A stretch of DNA of 64,000 nt, from positions 62,001 to 126,000 of the forward strand of contig NZ_JAQOSO010000079.1 of the NCBI RefSeq assembly GCF_030068505.1, written 5' to 3'. Origin of the DNA: Roseofilum capinflatum BLCC-M114. Its GTDB lineage: Bacteria > Cyanobacteriota > Cyanobacteriia > Cyanobacteriales > Desertifilaceae. The notes beneath the pieces are model-generated. The model was not told the origin of the DNA, ran no database searches, and was given only the letters and a program-made list of their open reading frames with translations. Shown in pieces: positions 7,865 to 17,474 of the stretch (position 1 is the stretch's first letter; the number at the start of each line of letters is the position of its first letter). The position numbers and the translations under genes were made by a program.

Positions 7865-9552
7865 TCGCATATGCACAAACCTATGGGCCCACAGTAGGCG
7901 ATCGCCTGCGCTTGGCGGATACAGAATTAATTATCGAAGTCGAACAGGATTACACTACTTACGGCGATGAGGTAAAATTTGGTGGTGGTAAAGTGATCCG
8001 GGACGGTATGGGTCAATCTCCCATTACCAATGCCGATGGCGCGGTGGATATGGTGATCACCAATGCCCTGATTTTAGACTGGTGGGGAATTGTTAAAGCC
8101 GATATTGGTATCAAAGACGGCAAAATATACAAAATTGGTAAAGCCGGAAATCCCTACATTCAAGACAAGGTGGACATCATTATCGGCCCCGGTACGGAAG
8201 CTGTAGCGGGAGAAGGGATGATTCTCACGGCTGGAGGCATTGATTCCCACATTCATTTTATCTGTCCTCAGCAGATTGAAACGGCGATCGCCTCCGGCAT
8301 TACCACCATGCTCGGCGGCGGAACCGGCCCCGCAACCGGAACCAACGCCACCACCTGCACCCCCGGCCCCTGGAATATGTACCGCATGTTGCAAGCGGCC
8401 GAAGCATTCCCCATGAATTTGGGCTTTCTGGGTAAAGGCAATAGTTCGCAACCGGAAGCACTCCGGGAACAAATTCTAGCCGGAGCCATGGGTTTAAAGC
8501 TCCATGAAGATTGGGGTACTACCCCCGCAACCATTGATACCTGCTTATCTGTAGCTGATGAATATGATGTGCAAGTCGCCATTCATACCGATACCCTGAA
8601 CGAAGCCGGATTCGTAGAAACCACCATCGAAGCGTTTAAAAATCGCGCTATTCATACTTATCACACGGAAGGCGCGGGGGGAGGCCATGCACCCGATATC
8701 ATCAAAGTTTGCTCTCTAGCCAATGTTCTCCCCTCCTCCACCAACCCCACCCGACCCTATACCCTGAATACCCTAGAAGAGCATCTCGACATGCTCATGG
8801 TTTGCCACCATCTTGACCGCTCCATACCGGAAGATGTGGCCTTTGCCGAGTCCCGTATCCGGCGCGAAACCATCGCCGCCGAGGATATTTTGCACGATCT
8901 GGGCGCATTTAGTATGATTGCCTCCGACTCCCAAGCCATGGGTCGAGTCGGCGAGGTGATTATCCGCACCTGGCAGACGGGTCATAAGATCAAAGTACAG
9001 CGCGGCCCCTTACCGGAAGATAGCAGCCGCAATGATAATACCCGCGCCAAACGCTACGTGGCTAAATACACAATTAATCCCGCCATTACCCATGGAATTG
9101 CTGACCAGGTAGGGTCAGTAGAAGAAGGCAAATTAGCCGATCTCTGTCTGTGGAAACCCGCGTTTTTTGGTGTAAAACCGGAACTTGTGATTAAGGGGGG
9201 TGCGATCGCCTATGCTCAGATGGGAGACCCTAACGCCAGCATTCCCACCCCCCAACCCGTCCACATGCGTCCCATGTTTGCCAGCTTTGGCTCTGCACTC
9301 TCGGCAACCTCCTTAACCTTCGTCTCCCAAGCAGCTTTAGAGCGAGATATTGCCAGCCAACTCGGTCTACAAAAACCCACCATAGCCGTAGCCAATACCC
9401 GGCAACTGACCAAGGGGGATCTTAAGCTCAATGATGCTCTCCCCCACATTGAAGTTGACCCGCAAACCTACGAAGTCCGTGCAGATGGTGAATTACTCAC
9501 CTGCGAACCCGCCACCGTTTTACCCATGGCTCAACGGTATTTTCTGTTTTAA
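7843..9552 (+). CDS. ureC: Urease subunit alpha
   Basis: UreC is the nickel-binding catalytic subunit that hydrolyses urea to ammonia and carbamate. At 569 residues it is full length. The metal site is visible: His136 and His138 (HIHFICPQQ), the carbamylated Lys219 (GLKLHEDWG) and the flap His residues (MVCHHLDRS). The start is ATG 7843 with GGAAAGG five bases upstream, both inside repeat R2. No ureA, ureB or accessory ure gene is adjacent; upstream lies the toxin-antitoxin cassette and downstream a nucleotidyltransferase. It must therefore be expressed apart from its partners, as in cyanobacteria with scattered ure genes. Confidence 0.97.
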   Translation: MGYRIDRLAYAQTYGPTVGDRLRLADTELIIEVEQDYTTYGDEVKFGGGKVIRDGMGQSPITNADGAVDMVITNALILDWWGIVKADIGIKDGKIYKIGKAGNPYIQDKVDIIIGPGTEAVAGEGMILTAGGIDSHIHFICPQQIETAIASGITTMLGGGTGPATGTNATTCTPGPWNMYRMLQAAEAFPMNLGFLGKGNSSQPEALREQILAGAMGLKLHEDWGTTPATIDTCLSVADEYDVQVAIHTDTLNEAGFVETTIEAFKNRAIHTYHTEGAGGGHAPDIIKVCSLANVLPSSTNPTRPYTLNTLEEHLDMLMVCHHLDRSIPEDVAFAESRIRRETIAAEDILHDLGAFSMIASDSQAMGRVGEVIIRTWQTGHKIKVQRGPLPEDSSRNDNTRAKRYVAKYTINPAITHGIADQVGSVEEGKLADLCLWKPAFFGVKPELVIKGGAIAYAQMGDPNASIPTPQPVHMRPMFASFGSALSATSLTFVSQAALERDIASQLGLQKPTIAVANTRQLTKGDLKLNDALPHIEVDPQTYEVRADGELLTCEPATVLPMAQRYFLF

Positions 9553-9616
9553 CCTAGATAGGACTGACTCATTCACTCGATCTGTAGTTTAAAGGGATAG
9601 AAGGGAGGATAGAAGA

Positions 9617-9937
9617 ATGTCTTTACAGGGTTTATTAGTGGAAAAACGGGAACAAATTCTAGAAATTGCTGCCAAGCACGGCGCATTTAATGTGCGCGTG
9701 TTTGGCTCAGTAGTACGAGGAGAGGAGACAGAAGACAGTGATATTGATTTCTTGATTGATTATGACTCAACCAGGACTACAGCTTGGTTTCCGGGAGGAT
9801 TGTTGATGGATTTACAGGATTTGTTAGGACGGCGGGTTGACGTGCTTACTGAAGATGGCATTAGTGCTTTGATTAAGGATCGCATTTTGGCAGAGGCACA
9901 ACCTTTACAGCGCTTCGCGCTAGGGAATAGGGAATAG
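9617..9937 (+). CDS. MNT-type nucleotidyltransferase (antitoxin of an MNT/HEPN pair)
   Basis: The 106-residue protein has the minimal nucleotidyltransferase signature GSVVRGEETEDSDIDFLID (residues 31-49), with both catalytic Asp of the SDxD motif. In MntA/HepT systems this enzyme AMPylates a Tyr of the HEPN toxin and so inactivates it. A clear ribosome-binding site (GGGAGGAT) precedes the ATG. The family normally ends near ILAEAxPL; here eight more residues (QRFALGNR and Glu) are read through an inserted GCGCTTCGCGC palindrome and STRR repeats. The HEPN gene is 356 bp away instead of adjacent. Confidence 0.82.
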   Translation: MSLQGLLVEKREQILEIAAKHGAFNVRVFGSVVRGEETEDSDIDFLIDYDSTRTTAWFPGGLLMDLQDLLGRRVDVLTEDGISALIKDRILAEAQPLQRFALGNRE

Positions 9938-9953
9938 GGAATAGGGAATAGGG
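9922..9953. repeat. STRR heptamer array (AGGGAAT)
   Basis: AGGGAAT is repeated four and a half times, directly at the end of the nucleotidyltransferase gene and partly inside its coding tail. Short tandem heptamers are typical of filamentous cyanobacterial genomes. Similar arrays lie at 10709-10739, 11263-11300, 15737-15762, 17401-17474, 24262-24293 and 51782-51892. Confidence 0.85.
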
Positions 9954-9996
9954 TTGTGGTACATGGCTTTGAGCCGTTACAGTCTTATTCAGATAA

Positions 9997-10174
9997 GTCA
10001 TTGCGAATGGAACGCAGTGGAATGAAGCAATCGCACAATCCCCAAATCTTAGCGTTTCCGCTTCGCGGACATGAAAGCGAAGCTTGCGCGTTTTGGCTCT
10101 CGCGGACATGAAAAGCGAAGCTTGCGTGAAACGCGGAAAGCGAAGCGCGAATGCTTCCCTGCGGTCGCAATGAC
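9997..10174. repeat. Palindromic interspersed repeat between the MNT and HEPN genes
   Basis: The ends form a perfect 10-bp inverted repeat, GTCATTGCGA and TCGCAATGAC. The interior holds AAGCGAAGCTTGCG and GCGGACATGAAA palindromes, partly doubled. A shorter relative is at 35235-35344. The element, with the STRR array before it, fills most of the 356-bp gap between the nucleotidyltransferase and HEPN genes. The 200 bp ORF-like reading through 10071-10274 is an artefact of this repeat. The last 70 bases before the HEPN gene (10220-10293) hold nothing recognisable except its ribosome-binding site GAGGAGG. Confidence 0.75.
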
Positions 10175-10293
10175 AACTCAAATCTATGAATCAACAATGT
10201 ACCTCATAGCAGCGCTTCGCGCTTTAAAGGGACAAGTGGAACGGATATTAAAAGATTTTGAAGAAGAAAATTGACTGAGGAGGCGATTTTGCT

Positions 10294-10626
10294 ATGAGAA
10301 GCGATTTGGAACGTTTGAAAGACATACAGGAAGGCATCGCTAAAATTGAACAGTACACGGTACGAGGTCAATCGGTATTTTTTGAGGATGAACTGGTACA
10401 AACTTGGGTATTATTTCATCTACAAACAATCGGTGAGGCGGCGAGTGCTATATCTGATAACCTAAAAAATAGATTTTCTGAAGTCCCTTGGCAGGATATT
10501 ATTGATTTCGGGAATTTGGTCGTCTATGAATATTTTCGAGTGAATTTTAGAGTGGTTTGGCAGATTGTGGAGAACAATTTGCCGTCTTTGAAGGTACAGA
10601 TTGAATCAATACTTGCGACCTATTAA
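10294..10626 (+). CDS. HEPN-domain (DUF86/HepT-like) protein with degenerate active site
   Basis: This 110-residue protein aligns by eye along its length with HepT-type DUF86 toxins (IEKIEQYT-like start, FEDELVQTWVLFHLQTIGEA, WQDIID). HepT nucleases carry the motif RxxxxHxY within RNILVHEYFG. Here the same place reads GNLVVYEYFR: the catalytic Arg is Gly and the His is Tyr, while the final Tyr, the AMPylation target in characterised systems, remains. Each change needs one base (CGG to GGG, CAT to TAT). RNase activity is probably lost. The gene otherwise looks intact, with a strong ribosome-binding site. Confidence 0.85.
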   Translation: MRSDLERLKDIQEGIAKIEQYTVRGQSVFFEDELVQTWVLFHLQTIGEAASAISDNLKNRFSEVPWQDIIDFGNLVVYEYFRVNFRVVWQIVENNLPSLKVQIESILATY

Positions 10627-10686
10627 TTGATTTGATTTAATTAAACTTCCCCTTACCCACCCTACAATTAGCTAACCAGAGCCATT

Positions 10687-11241
10687 ATGAAACGTAAGTA
10701 TCGCCAACTATTCCCTATTCCCTATTCCCTATTCCCTAACTCAAAGCGGCGATCGCCCCTAATCCTCATTAGCCTGATTTTCCTCTGGTCGGTTACATTA
10801 GGATGGGGATTATCGACCCTTAATCAAGCCGCCTTTTCCCTTTCTTCAGTTAAATCAGTCGATCCCGTCCCCGAACAACATCAACTCGGAGAAGAACTCT
10901 ACCGAGAAAACTGTGGCAGTTGTCACCTCGCCCTTCCTCCTGCCGTCATGCCTACGGAGACTTGGCGACAACTCATTCAAGATAAAGAACATTATGGCGT
11001 AGTTATTAAACCCTTACTCGACCCCAGTCGGTTATTGGTTTGGAATTATATTCAAGTCTTTTCCCGTCCCTTAATCAAGGATGAAACGACCCCCTATCGC
11101 CTGCGAAATTCTCGTTATTTTAAGGCGCTTCATCCCCAAGTTGAGTTTAAAGAGCGCATTCAGCTCAATCAATGTGTTTCTTGCCATCCCAGTGCCCAAG
11201 AGTTTAAGTTTCGAGACTTAACCCCCGAATACAACGATTGA
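10687..11241 (+). CDS. Di-heme cytochrome c, membrane-anchored or secreted
   Basis: The 184-residue protein has two CxxCH heme c motifs, CGSCH near residue 77 and CVSCH near residue 161, and a hydrophobic N-terminal segment (LILISLIFLWSVTLGWGL) that is an anchor or an uncleaved signal. This matches the small di-heme cytochrome (DHC) group of cyanobacteria, which carries electrons on the lumenal or periplasmic side; the partner is unknown. The stretch before the hydrophobic segment (LFPIPYSLFPN) is the translation of an STRR array at 10709-10739 inserted in frame in the leader. ATG 10687 is the only plausible start. Confidence 0.8.
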   Translation: MKRKYRQLFPIPYSLFPNSKRRSPLILISLIFLWSVTLGWGLSTLNQAAFSLSSVKSVDPVPEQHQLGEELYRENCGSCHLALPPAVMPTETWRQLIQDKEHYGVVIKPLLDPSRLLVWNYIQVFSRPLIKDETTPYRLRNSRYFKALHPQVEFKERIQLNQCVSCHPSAQEFKFRDLTPEYND

Positions 11242-11400
11242 AAAGTTACAGCTCTTTACGCGGTAATGGGTAATGAGTAATAGGTAATGGGTAATGGGTA
11301 AACATTGAAGCTATTCTCTATCTCCTGTTTTGTCTGCCCTCCATCAACAGTGTTATAGTGTTCTCAATCGTGGCTAACTTGTTTTCTAAAGATTGGGTGT

Positions 11401-14400
11401 TTGAAATTAGTGAAATTACTATTGTCTAAGTGGCGTAAAATTTCCAACAACATCCCTTTGCAAGCTATTCTGATTGTTCCTTTTGTCCTGCAACTGTTGG
11501 GTACAGTCGGTTTAGTCGGCTATTTGTCCTATCAGAGTGGTAAAAAAAGTGTTGATGATGTGGCAAAACACTTTATAGAGGAAAGGGCGGCTAGAGTCAA
11601 ACTTTACTTGATTAGTGAATTCTCCAATCTATTACAAATTAACCAGATTAGTATCCAGGCAGTGGAGCAAGGGCAACTGAATCTGAATGACCCGGAGGAC
11701 ATAGATCGCCATCTGTTGGGACAACTCAAGCTCTTTAAGTCGGCAACCAGCGTGATGTTAGCGTTGCCAGACGGACAATTTCGGGCGATGCACCATAGTT
11801 CCGTTCAACTGGGGCGGATTGAACAGGCTTACGTTCTGGCTGGACGGGATGAAATCAACGTTAATTTTATCGATGAGAATGGAGAATTAGAAGAGCATCT
11901 TCAAGTCATTTCTCCTTTTGTTGTCAAGGAGCGACCTTGGTACAAGGCAGTAGAGCGCGATCGCGCCCCCGGTTGGTCAGAACCCTATCAAATTGGCAAC
12001 AGTATCCTATTAGCCATTAATGCTTATGCTCCGTTCTATGACGAAAATCAACAACTCCAGGGCATCTTTGCCATCAACTTGGACTTAAATCGTATCCAAA
12101 GGTTTCTCCAATCCCTCACCCTCTGTGAAGGCTGTCGAGTTGTGATTCTTGACCGCCAAGGACAAATGGTGGCCAGCTCTACGGACGATCCGCCCTTCAC
12201 CTTTGAGCAGAACGCCAAAGGAGGGGCGATTCGAGGAAGTTTTGAACAGATTGCTCCCAGTGCCAGTCAAGATCCCATTGTGGCTGCCACAGGACGTTAC
12301 TTAGAAGAGCAACAACCCAACATTGAAGCCCACGCTCCCCTGTATTCCCTATTACCGATCCCAAAACCTGGGGGTAAGAGGGAAGACTATAGTTTATATG
12401 TTGAAGAACTCATGGTCTCCGAGCAAGATATCCAAATTCAAGGAAACCCTTCTGTTTCTGCTCTGCCAGAGGGTTGGAAACTGGCGATCCTAGTTCCCCA
12501 ATCGGAGTTTATGGGCCAGATTCAAGCTAATGTGCGACGCACCGTTGCCCTTTGTGGTCTCACGTTAATCACTTCAATACTTGCTGGAGGTCTGATCGCT
12601 CAATGGATTTCCCAACCCCTAGTCTGCTTAAAGAACAGTGCCCAGGCGATCGCTTCTGGAGATCTCGATACTCCGGTAACCATCAGTGGTCTGGGTGTCG
12701 TTCATGACCTCAGTCGTGCCTTTAGCCAGATGCAGGAACAACTGCAAACCTCTTTCCAAACCATTGCCGAGAAAGAACATGAACTGGCGGTCATTATTGA
12801 ATGTTTTCCCCTAGGGGTAATGGTATTTGATCCCCAAGGAAAACTGATATTAGTCAACTCCAAAGCCCAAGAACTCTTTAGAGGCCATACTCCCGATAGT
12901 ACCCTAGAGCAAATCGGCGAAGTCTACCAAGTGTATCAAGCGGGAACCTCTACCCTCTATCCTTCAGAGCAACTGCCTCTCATACGCACCCTGCAAGGAG
13001 AAAATGTTTATGCCAATGACCTGGAAATTGAGGTTGACGGAATGCGTATCCCCATAGAAGTGTACGCCACTCCCATTCGCAACCTAGAGGGAGAGGTCAC
13101 TTATGCCCTTAATGTGTTTCAAGATATCAGCGATCGCAAACAAGCCGAAGCTCTCCTCAAAAACTACAACCAAACCCTAGAACAACAAGTTATTGAACGC
13201 ACCCAAGAACTCCATCAAACCAATGCCGAACTGGAAATAGCCAAAGAAGCCGCCGAAAACGCCAATCATGCTAAAAGCGAATTCATCGCTAATATGAGCC
13301 ATGAACTGCGGACTCCCCTAAATGCCATTCTCGGTTATCCCACCCTACTAGAACAAAGTCCTAACCTCTCTGACGAAGACCGCAACCACCTCCGTCTGAT
13401 TGAAAATAGCGGAACCTATTTACTCAGTTTAATTAATCAAATTCTCGATTTCTCTAAAATTGAAGCCGGTCGTTTAACCCTTAACCTCACTTGGGTCAAT
13501 TTGTCTCATCTCATTGAAGAGCTGAAGAATTTATTTGACTTAAAATCTAAAGCTAAAGGCATAGAGTTCAAAATAGACTTAGGTTCTGATGTGCCGGTGT
13601 GGATTGAAACCGATGGCGTAAAACTCAAACAAATTCTAATTAATTTACTCAATAATGCGCTCAAATTCACGACTATGGGGCGAGTGAGCTTAGAAATCAC
13701 AAAGATCTCCAGCCAACAACTTCAATTCACCGTTACTGATACCGGAGTCGGCATAGCAACAGAGGAATTGCAGCATCTATTTCAACCCTTTATGCAAACC
13801 CAAAGTGGTCGCCAGAGTCAAGAAGGAACCGGTTTAGGGTTAGCCATCAGTCAAAAGTTCACCCAGATGCTCGGTTCTACCTTGAGGGTTGAAAGTACCG
13901 TGGGGAAAGGGACTCAGTTTCAGTTTGAACTCAACCTTGAGGAATTCCAGCAGCAAGGGGTAGAGGTGGAAGGGGATGATTCTAGAGATAATGGAGGCGA
14001 TCGACAGGCGATCGCCTTAGCCGACGATCAACCCACCTATCGGATTTTAGTCACTGATGACCATCAACCCAATCGACTCTTACTCGTTTCTTTGCTAGAA
14101 AATTGGGGATTTCAAGTCCAAGAAGCCAGGGACGGAGAAGAAGCCATTCAAGTGTGGGAAACCTGGCAACCCGACCTCATTTTGATGGATATTCGGATGC
14201 CAAATATGACCGGTGAAGAAGCCACTCGTGAAATTAAAAGAAGGGCAAAAGAACACCCACCGATCATTATTGCCGTTACTGCTAGTGCCTTTCATCATCA
14301 GAGAAATTCCCTGATTGCATCAGGCTGTGATGATGTGATTGCGAAGCCCTTTCGTCCGTTTGAAATCACCCAGCTCTTAGAACATTATCTGCACGTTCAA

Positions 14401-14670
14401 TTTATCTATCAAATGACCCAAAATATCAGCGTATTGACACCTGAAGAATTAACCCAACAAGATATAGAATCCCTCTCCTCAAGCTGGCTGAAGGAGTTTG
14501 AACAAGTTGTGATTGTGGGAATGCAAGACGAGATGTATAACTCCCTTGCCCAATTAGGGACTCAACAGGAAAAAATAGCCCAATATTTGCAACCTTTTGT
14601 GGAAAACTTTCAGTTTCAAGAATTGCTCGATTGGATTCAAGAGTGCAAATCGAATAAGTTGATTGCCTAA
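11401..14670 (+). CDS. Hybrid sensor histidine kinase (dCache-HAMP-PAS-HisKA-HATPase-REC)
   Basis: This 1089-residue membrane sensor has, in order: a TM helix near residues 18-38; a long periplasmic dCache-like region to about 375; a second TM (LTLITSILAGGLIAQWI); HAMP (about 400-450); PAS (about 465-575); a HisKA domain with phosphorylated His634 in MSHELRTPLNA; a HATPase domain with the N box (LINLLNNALKF) and G boxes; and a receiver (881-1000) with phospho-acceptor Asp930 in LILMDIRMPNMTG. About 85 further C-terminal residues are helical and may be a partial HPt-like or linker region, but no HPt His motif is evident. The start is TTG 11401; GTG 11410 is an alternative. No response regulator is adjacent. 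Confidence 0.92.
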   Translation: MKLVKLLLSKWRKISNNIPLQAILIVPFVLQLLGTVGLVGYLSYQSGKKSVDDVAKHFIEERAARVKLYLISEFSNLLQINQISIQAVEQGQLNLNDPEDIDRHLLGQLKLFKSATSVMLALPDGQFRAMHHSSVQLGRIEQAYVLAGRDEINVNFIDENGELEEHLQVISPFVVKERPWYKAVERDRAPGWSEPYQIGNSILLAINAYAPFYDENQQLQGIFAINLDLNRIQRFLQSLTLCEGCRVVILDRQGQMVASSTDDPPFTFEQNAKGGAIRGSFEQIAPSASQDPIVAATGRYLEEQQPNIEAHAPLYSLLPIPKPGGKREDYSLYVEELMVSEQDIQIQGNPSVSALPEGWKLAILVPQSEFMGQIQANVRRTVALCGLTLITSILAGGLIAQWISQPLVCLKNSAQAIASGDLDTPVTISGLGVVHDLSRAFSQMQEQLQTSFQTIAEKEHELAVIIECFPLGVMVFDPQGKLILVNSKAQELFRGHTPDSTLEQIGEVYQVYQAGTSTLYPSEQLPLIRTLQGENVYANDLEIEVDGMRIPIEVYATPIRNLEGEVTYALNVFQDISDRKQAEALLKNYNQTLEQQVIERTQELHQTNAELEIAKEAAENANHAKSEFIANMSHELRTPLNAILGYPTLLEQSPNLSDEDRNHLRLIENSGTYLLSLINQILDFSKIEAGRLTLNLTWVNLSHLIEELKNLFDLKSKAKGIEFKIDLGSDVPVWIETDGVKLKQILINLLNNALKFTTMGRVSLEITKISSQQLQFTVTDTGVGIATEELQHLFQPFMQTQSGRQSQEGTGLGLAISQKFTQMLGSTLRVESTVGKGTQFQFELNLEEFQQQGVEVEGDDSRDNGGDRQAIALADDQPTYRILVTDDHQPNRLLLVSLLENWGFQVQEARDGEEAIQVWETWQPDLILMDIRMPNMTGEEATREIKRRAKEHPPIIIAVTASAFHHQRNSLIASGCDDVIAKPFRPFEITQLLEHYLHVQFIYQMTQNISVLTPEELTQQDIESLSSSWLKEFEQVVIVGMQDEMYNSLAQLGTQQEKIAQYLQPFVENFQFQELLDWIQECKSNKLIA

Positions 14671-14720
14671 TCTCAATTCAACATTATTTTTACCATTACT
14701 TATTACCAGAGAAAAGGGCT

Positions 14721-15734
14721 TTATTCTCCATAAGATTCTGTGGTAATTTTCCCTCGAAAGACCACATAGTTGTAAAGCGTGTATGCTAATAAAATCGGAA
14801 TCAGGAAGCCCACAAAGATGATCATGAACACTAACGAGCTAGTGTCAGAGGCGGCTTGGTAAATGGTGATACTGGGTGGAATGATATAGGGAAAAATCAA
14901 AAAGCCTAAGCCTAGGAAAGAGGAAAAGAAGAGCAACACTGTCCATAAAAATGGAGTAAATTCTGATTCTTCTTTGAGACTACGGTAAAGCAAGAACACC
15001 AGCAAAAGACAGCATACCGGAATTAGGGAAAAGAGGTAAACTTGAGGTGCTTCAAAGAGGCGAGAGCGTACCGCCTCAGAGAAGATGGGGGTGCTAATGG
15101 TGATGAATACCGCACCTAAAAATGTGGTTAATGTGGCAATCCTAGCCGTTCTAAAATGGGTTTTTTGTAGGTCTCCTGTGGTTTTCATGATCAGATAGGT
15201 GGAGCCAATTAAAACATAGGCTTGAATTAAAGTTAAGGCGACTAAGATCGATCGCCAGGTCAACCAGTCAAAAGGGCCACCAATAAAATGTCCCGCCGCA
15301 TCTACTGCAATCCCTTCAAACACCGTCCCTAGGGCAAATCCTTGACCGAGGGCAGCGAGAAAACTACCGATGCCAAAGGCGTAATTCCAGAACCATTTGC
15401 TTTCTGAATTTTCTCGAAATTCAAAGGAAACGGCCCGGAACAACAAGCCCACTACCATGATCACGGCAGGCAGATAGAGGGCATTTAAGACGGTTCCATA
15501 GGCGAGGGGAAAGGCTCCAAACAGGGAGCCACCCATGAGAACCAGCCAGGTTTCGTTGGCATCCCACACATTGCCTAAACTGGTCATCAGGAGCGATCGC
15601 TTTTCTTCGGAAGATGAGGTAATCGAAAGAATACCGACACCGAGATCGAAGCCGTCTAACAGGACATACAGGAACAGAAACAGTCCCAGAATGAAAAACC
15701 ACAGTTGAGGCAGAAAATATTCTAGAGATTCCAT
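14721..15734 (-). CDS. cydB: Cytochrome bd-type quinol oxidase subunit II
   Basis: CydB is the second membrane subunit of the bd oxidase. The 337-residue protein has about nine hydrophobic helices and the family start LWFFILGLFLFLYVLLDGFD, with the DGFDLGVG motif near residue 28. It follows cydA with a 37-bp gap that holds an STRR array (GGGAATA units), so the two are probably cotranscribed. In cyanobacteria this alternative oxidase drains electrons from plastoquinol to oxygen. Confidence 0.95.
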   Translation of the reverse strand: MESLEYFLPQLWFFILGLFLFLYVLLDGFDLGVGILSITSSSEEKRSLLMTSLGNVWDANETWLVLMGGSLFGAFPLAYGTVLNALYLPAVIMVVGLLFRAVSFEFRENSESKWFWNYAFGIGSFLAALGQGFALGTVFEGIAVDAAGHFIGGPFDWLTWRSILVALTLIQAYVLIGSTYLIMKTTGDLQKTHFRTARIATLTTFLGAVFITISTPIFSEAVRSRLFEAPQVYLFSLIPVCCLLLVFLLYRSLKEESEFTPFLWTVLLFFSSFLGLGFLIFPYIIPPSITIYQAASDTSSLVFMIIFVGFLIPILLAYTLYNYVVFRGKITTESYGE

Positions 15735-15771
15735 AGTGGGGAATAGGGAATAGGGAATAGGAAAAACAGGG

Positions 15772-17178
15772 TTAACTGGTAACGGTTAACTGCTCGTCCT
15801 TAACCTGAGCATTGCTGGGTAAAGGCATTTCTAAATTGGGCCCTTTGCGAATAATGCGACTGCCAAAATAGAGCGCAGATCCGAGGAAAAAGATGTAAAT
15901 ACTGGTAATGCCTACCAGAGAGGTCAAAATTTCTCCGGGAGGGAGGTTAGAGGCAGCGTCTACGGTGCGAATTTGCCCGTAAACTGTCCAGGGTTGTCGT
16001 CCGACACAGCGCACTATCCAGCCGGTTTCTACGGCTAGATAGCCCAAGGGAGCCGCAAAAATCCAGGCTCGCAAGAGCCATTTTTGGGCGGTAATTTTTG
16101 CTTCTGAAAGTTGTCCTCGAAGCCATTGCAAGACAGTCACTGCGGCTAAAGCGGCTAGGAATAACCCGATCGCAATCATAATCCGGAATGAGTAATACAC
16201 CAATCCCACCATATGGGGACGGTCTTCATAGGGCCATTCTTTGAGGCCATACACGGGTTCAGAGAGCTTAGGTTTCATCTCTAGGAGATAACCGAGAGCA
16301 TAGGGAACTTTGATTTCCCAATCATTCGCTTCCGTTTCTCCATTGGGAATAGCCACTAGACTCCATCCGGCCGTTTCTCCTGCGCCAACAGTTTCCCATT
16401 GACCTTCCATGGCAGCGAGTTTGGTGGGCTGATAGTGATACACTTGTTCGGCGCTCAGGTGACCGATAAAGATTTGTAAGGGAGCAACGGCGATCGCCAC
16501 CGCTAAAATAATTTTCAGAGATTTGCTAAAAAAGGACACATTGCGGCCATTAATCAGATACCAAGCACTAATCCCACCAATCACAAACAAAGAGGTTTCC
16601 AAGGTGGCAAAAAACATATGTAGGAAACTATTGACCATAAACGGGTTAGCAATAGCCGCAAAAAAGTCATGTACCACAAATTTGCCATCAATAAATTCCC
16701 CACCTGCGGGAGTTTGTAACCAAGAATTGGCCGATAAAATCCAGAACGTGGACAAGTTCGCCCCAAAAGCCACCAAAATCGTAGAGATGTAGTGAATCAC
16801 TGGGGGGACTCTATCCCAACCAAACAGCATGATACCCAGGAAACTGGCTTCGAGCATAAAAGCCATGGTTCCCTCAAAACCGAGTACCGTACCGAAAAAG
16901 TCGCCCACCGCTTCCGAAAAAGGGGCCCAGTTCATGCCAAACTGGAAGGCCATCGGCAGTCCAGAAGCCACTCCAATGCCAAAGTTGAGGACGTAAATCC
17001 TGGCCCAAAATCGGCAATGACGATAATAGTCCGGGTTTCCGGTTTTCAGCCATAGCCCTTCCAGAATAACCAGGAAGATACCCATACCTGTAGTTAGGAC
17101 AGGCCAGAGCATATGAAAAATTGCTGTTAAGGCAAATTGAATGCGTGAGAGAATTACGGTGTCTGAGAGCCAATCCAT
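15772..17178 (-). CDS. cydA: Cytochrome bd-type quinol oxidase subunit I
   Basis: CydA carries the three hemes of the bd oxidase. The 468-residue protein has the axial His22 in TAIFHMLWPV, a second His in NSFLHMFFATLE, and the conserved GRQPWTVYGQIRT segment near the C-terminus. The Q-loop region is short, as in the cyanide-insensitive (CioA-like) group rather than the long-loop E. coli enzyme. It is first in a two-gene unit with cydB. The start at ATG 17178 is the family start. The 295 bp upstream hold no gene, only GCGCTTTGCGC-type palindromes and STRR heptamers. Confidence 0.95.
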   Translation of the reverse strand: MDWLSDTVILSRIQFALTAIFHMLWPVLTTGMGIFLVILEGLWLKTGNPDYYRHCRFWARIYVLNFGIGVASGLPMAFQFGMNWAPFSEAVGDFFGTVLGFEGTMAFMLEASFLGIMLFGWDRVPPVIHYISTILVAFGANLSTFWILSANSWLQTPAGGEFIDGKFVVHDFFAAIANPFMVNSFLHMFFATLETSLFVIGGISAWYLINGRNVSFFSKSLKIILAVAIAVAPLQIFIGHLSAEQVYHYQPTKLAAMEGQWETVGAGETAGWSLVAIPNGETEANDWEIKVPYALGYLLEMKPKLSEPVYGLKEWPYEDRPHMVGLVYYSFRIMIAIGLFLAALAAVTVLQWLRGQLSEAKITAQKWLLRAWIFAAPLGYLAVETGWIVRCVGRQPWTVYGQIRTVDAASNLPPGEILTSLVGITSIYIFFLGSALYFGSRIIRKGPNLEMPLPSNAQVKDEQLTVTS

Positions 17179-17400
17179 GAACTGACCTGTATGTTCAGTA
17201 AGTTTTGTCTCTTTTGGTTTAACGGATCGTGCGGAATTTGAGCAAGTGTTCGGGATAACACTTTAAGAAAATTTACAGTTTTGGAGCGCGGTAATAGCGC
17301 TACAGCGCTTTGCGCGGTAATTAGGTAACAGGTAATGGAATGGGTAATAGGTTTTCTTAAAAGTCCCGATTTATAAGGCATACAGGGTTGAACGCTCAAA

Positions 17401-17474
17401 ACCTATTGCCTATTGCCTATTGCCTATTGCCTATTGCCTATTGCCTTTTGCCTATTACCTATTGCCTATTGCCT
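17401..17474. repeat. STRR heptamer array (TTGCCTA)
   Basis: About ten consecutive 7-base units of TTGCCTA with few variants (TTGCCTT, TTACCTA). It ends exactly at the stop codon of the TPR gene on the minus strand. It is the longest uninterrupted STRR array in the left half of the window. Confidence 0.9.

Noticed and set aside
10071-10274. 67-codon ORF between the MNT and HEPN genes
   Set aside because: Most of it is palindromic repeat (AAGCGAAGCTTGCG units); no protein-like features.
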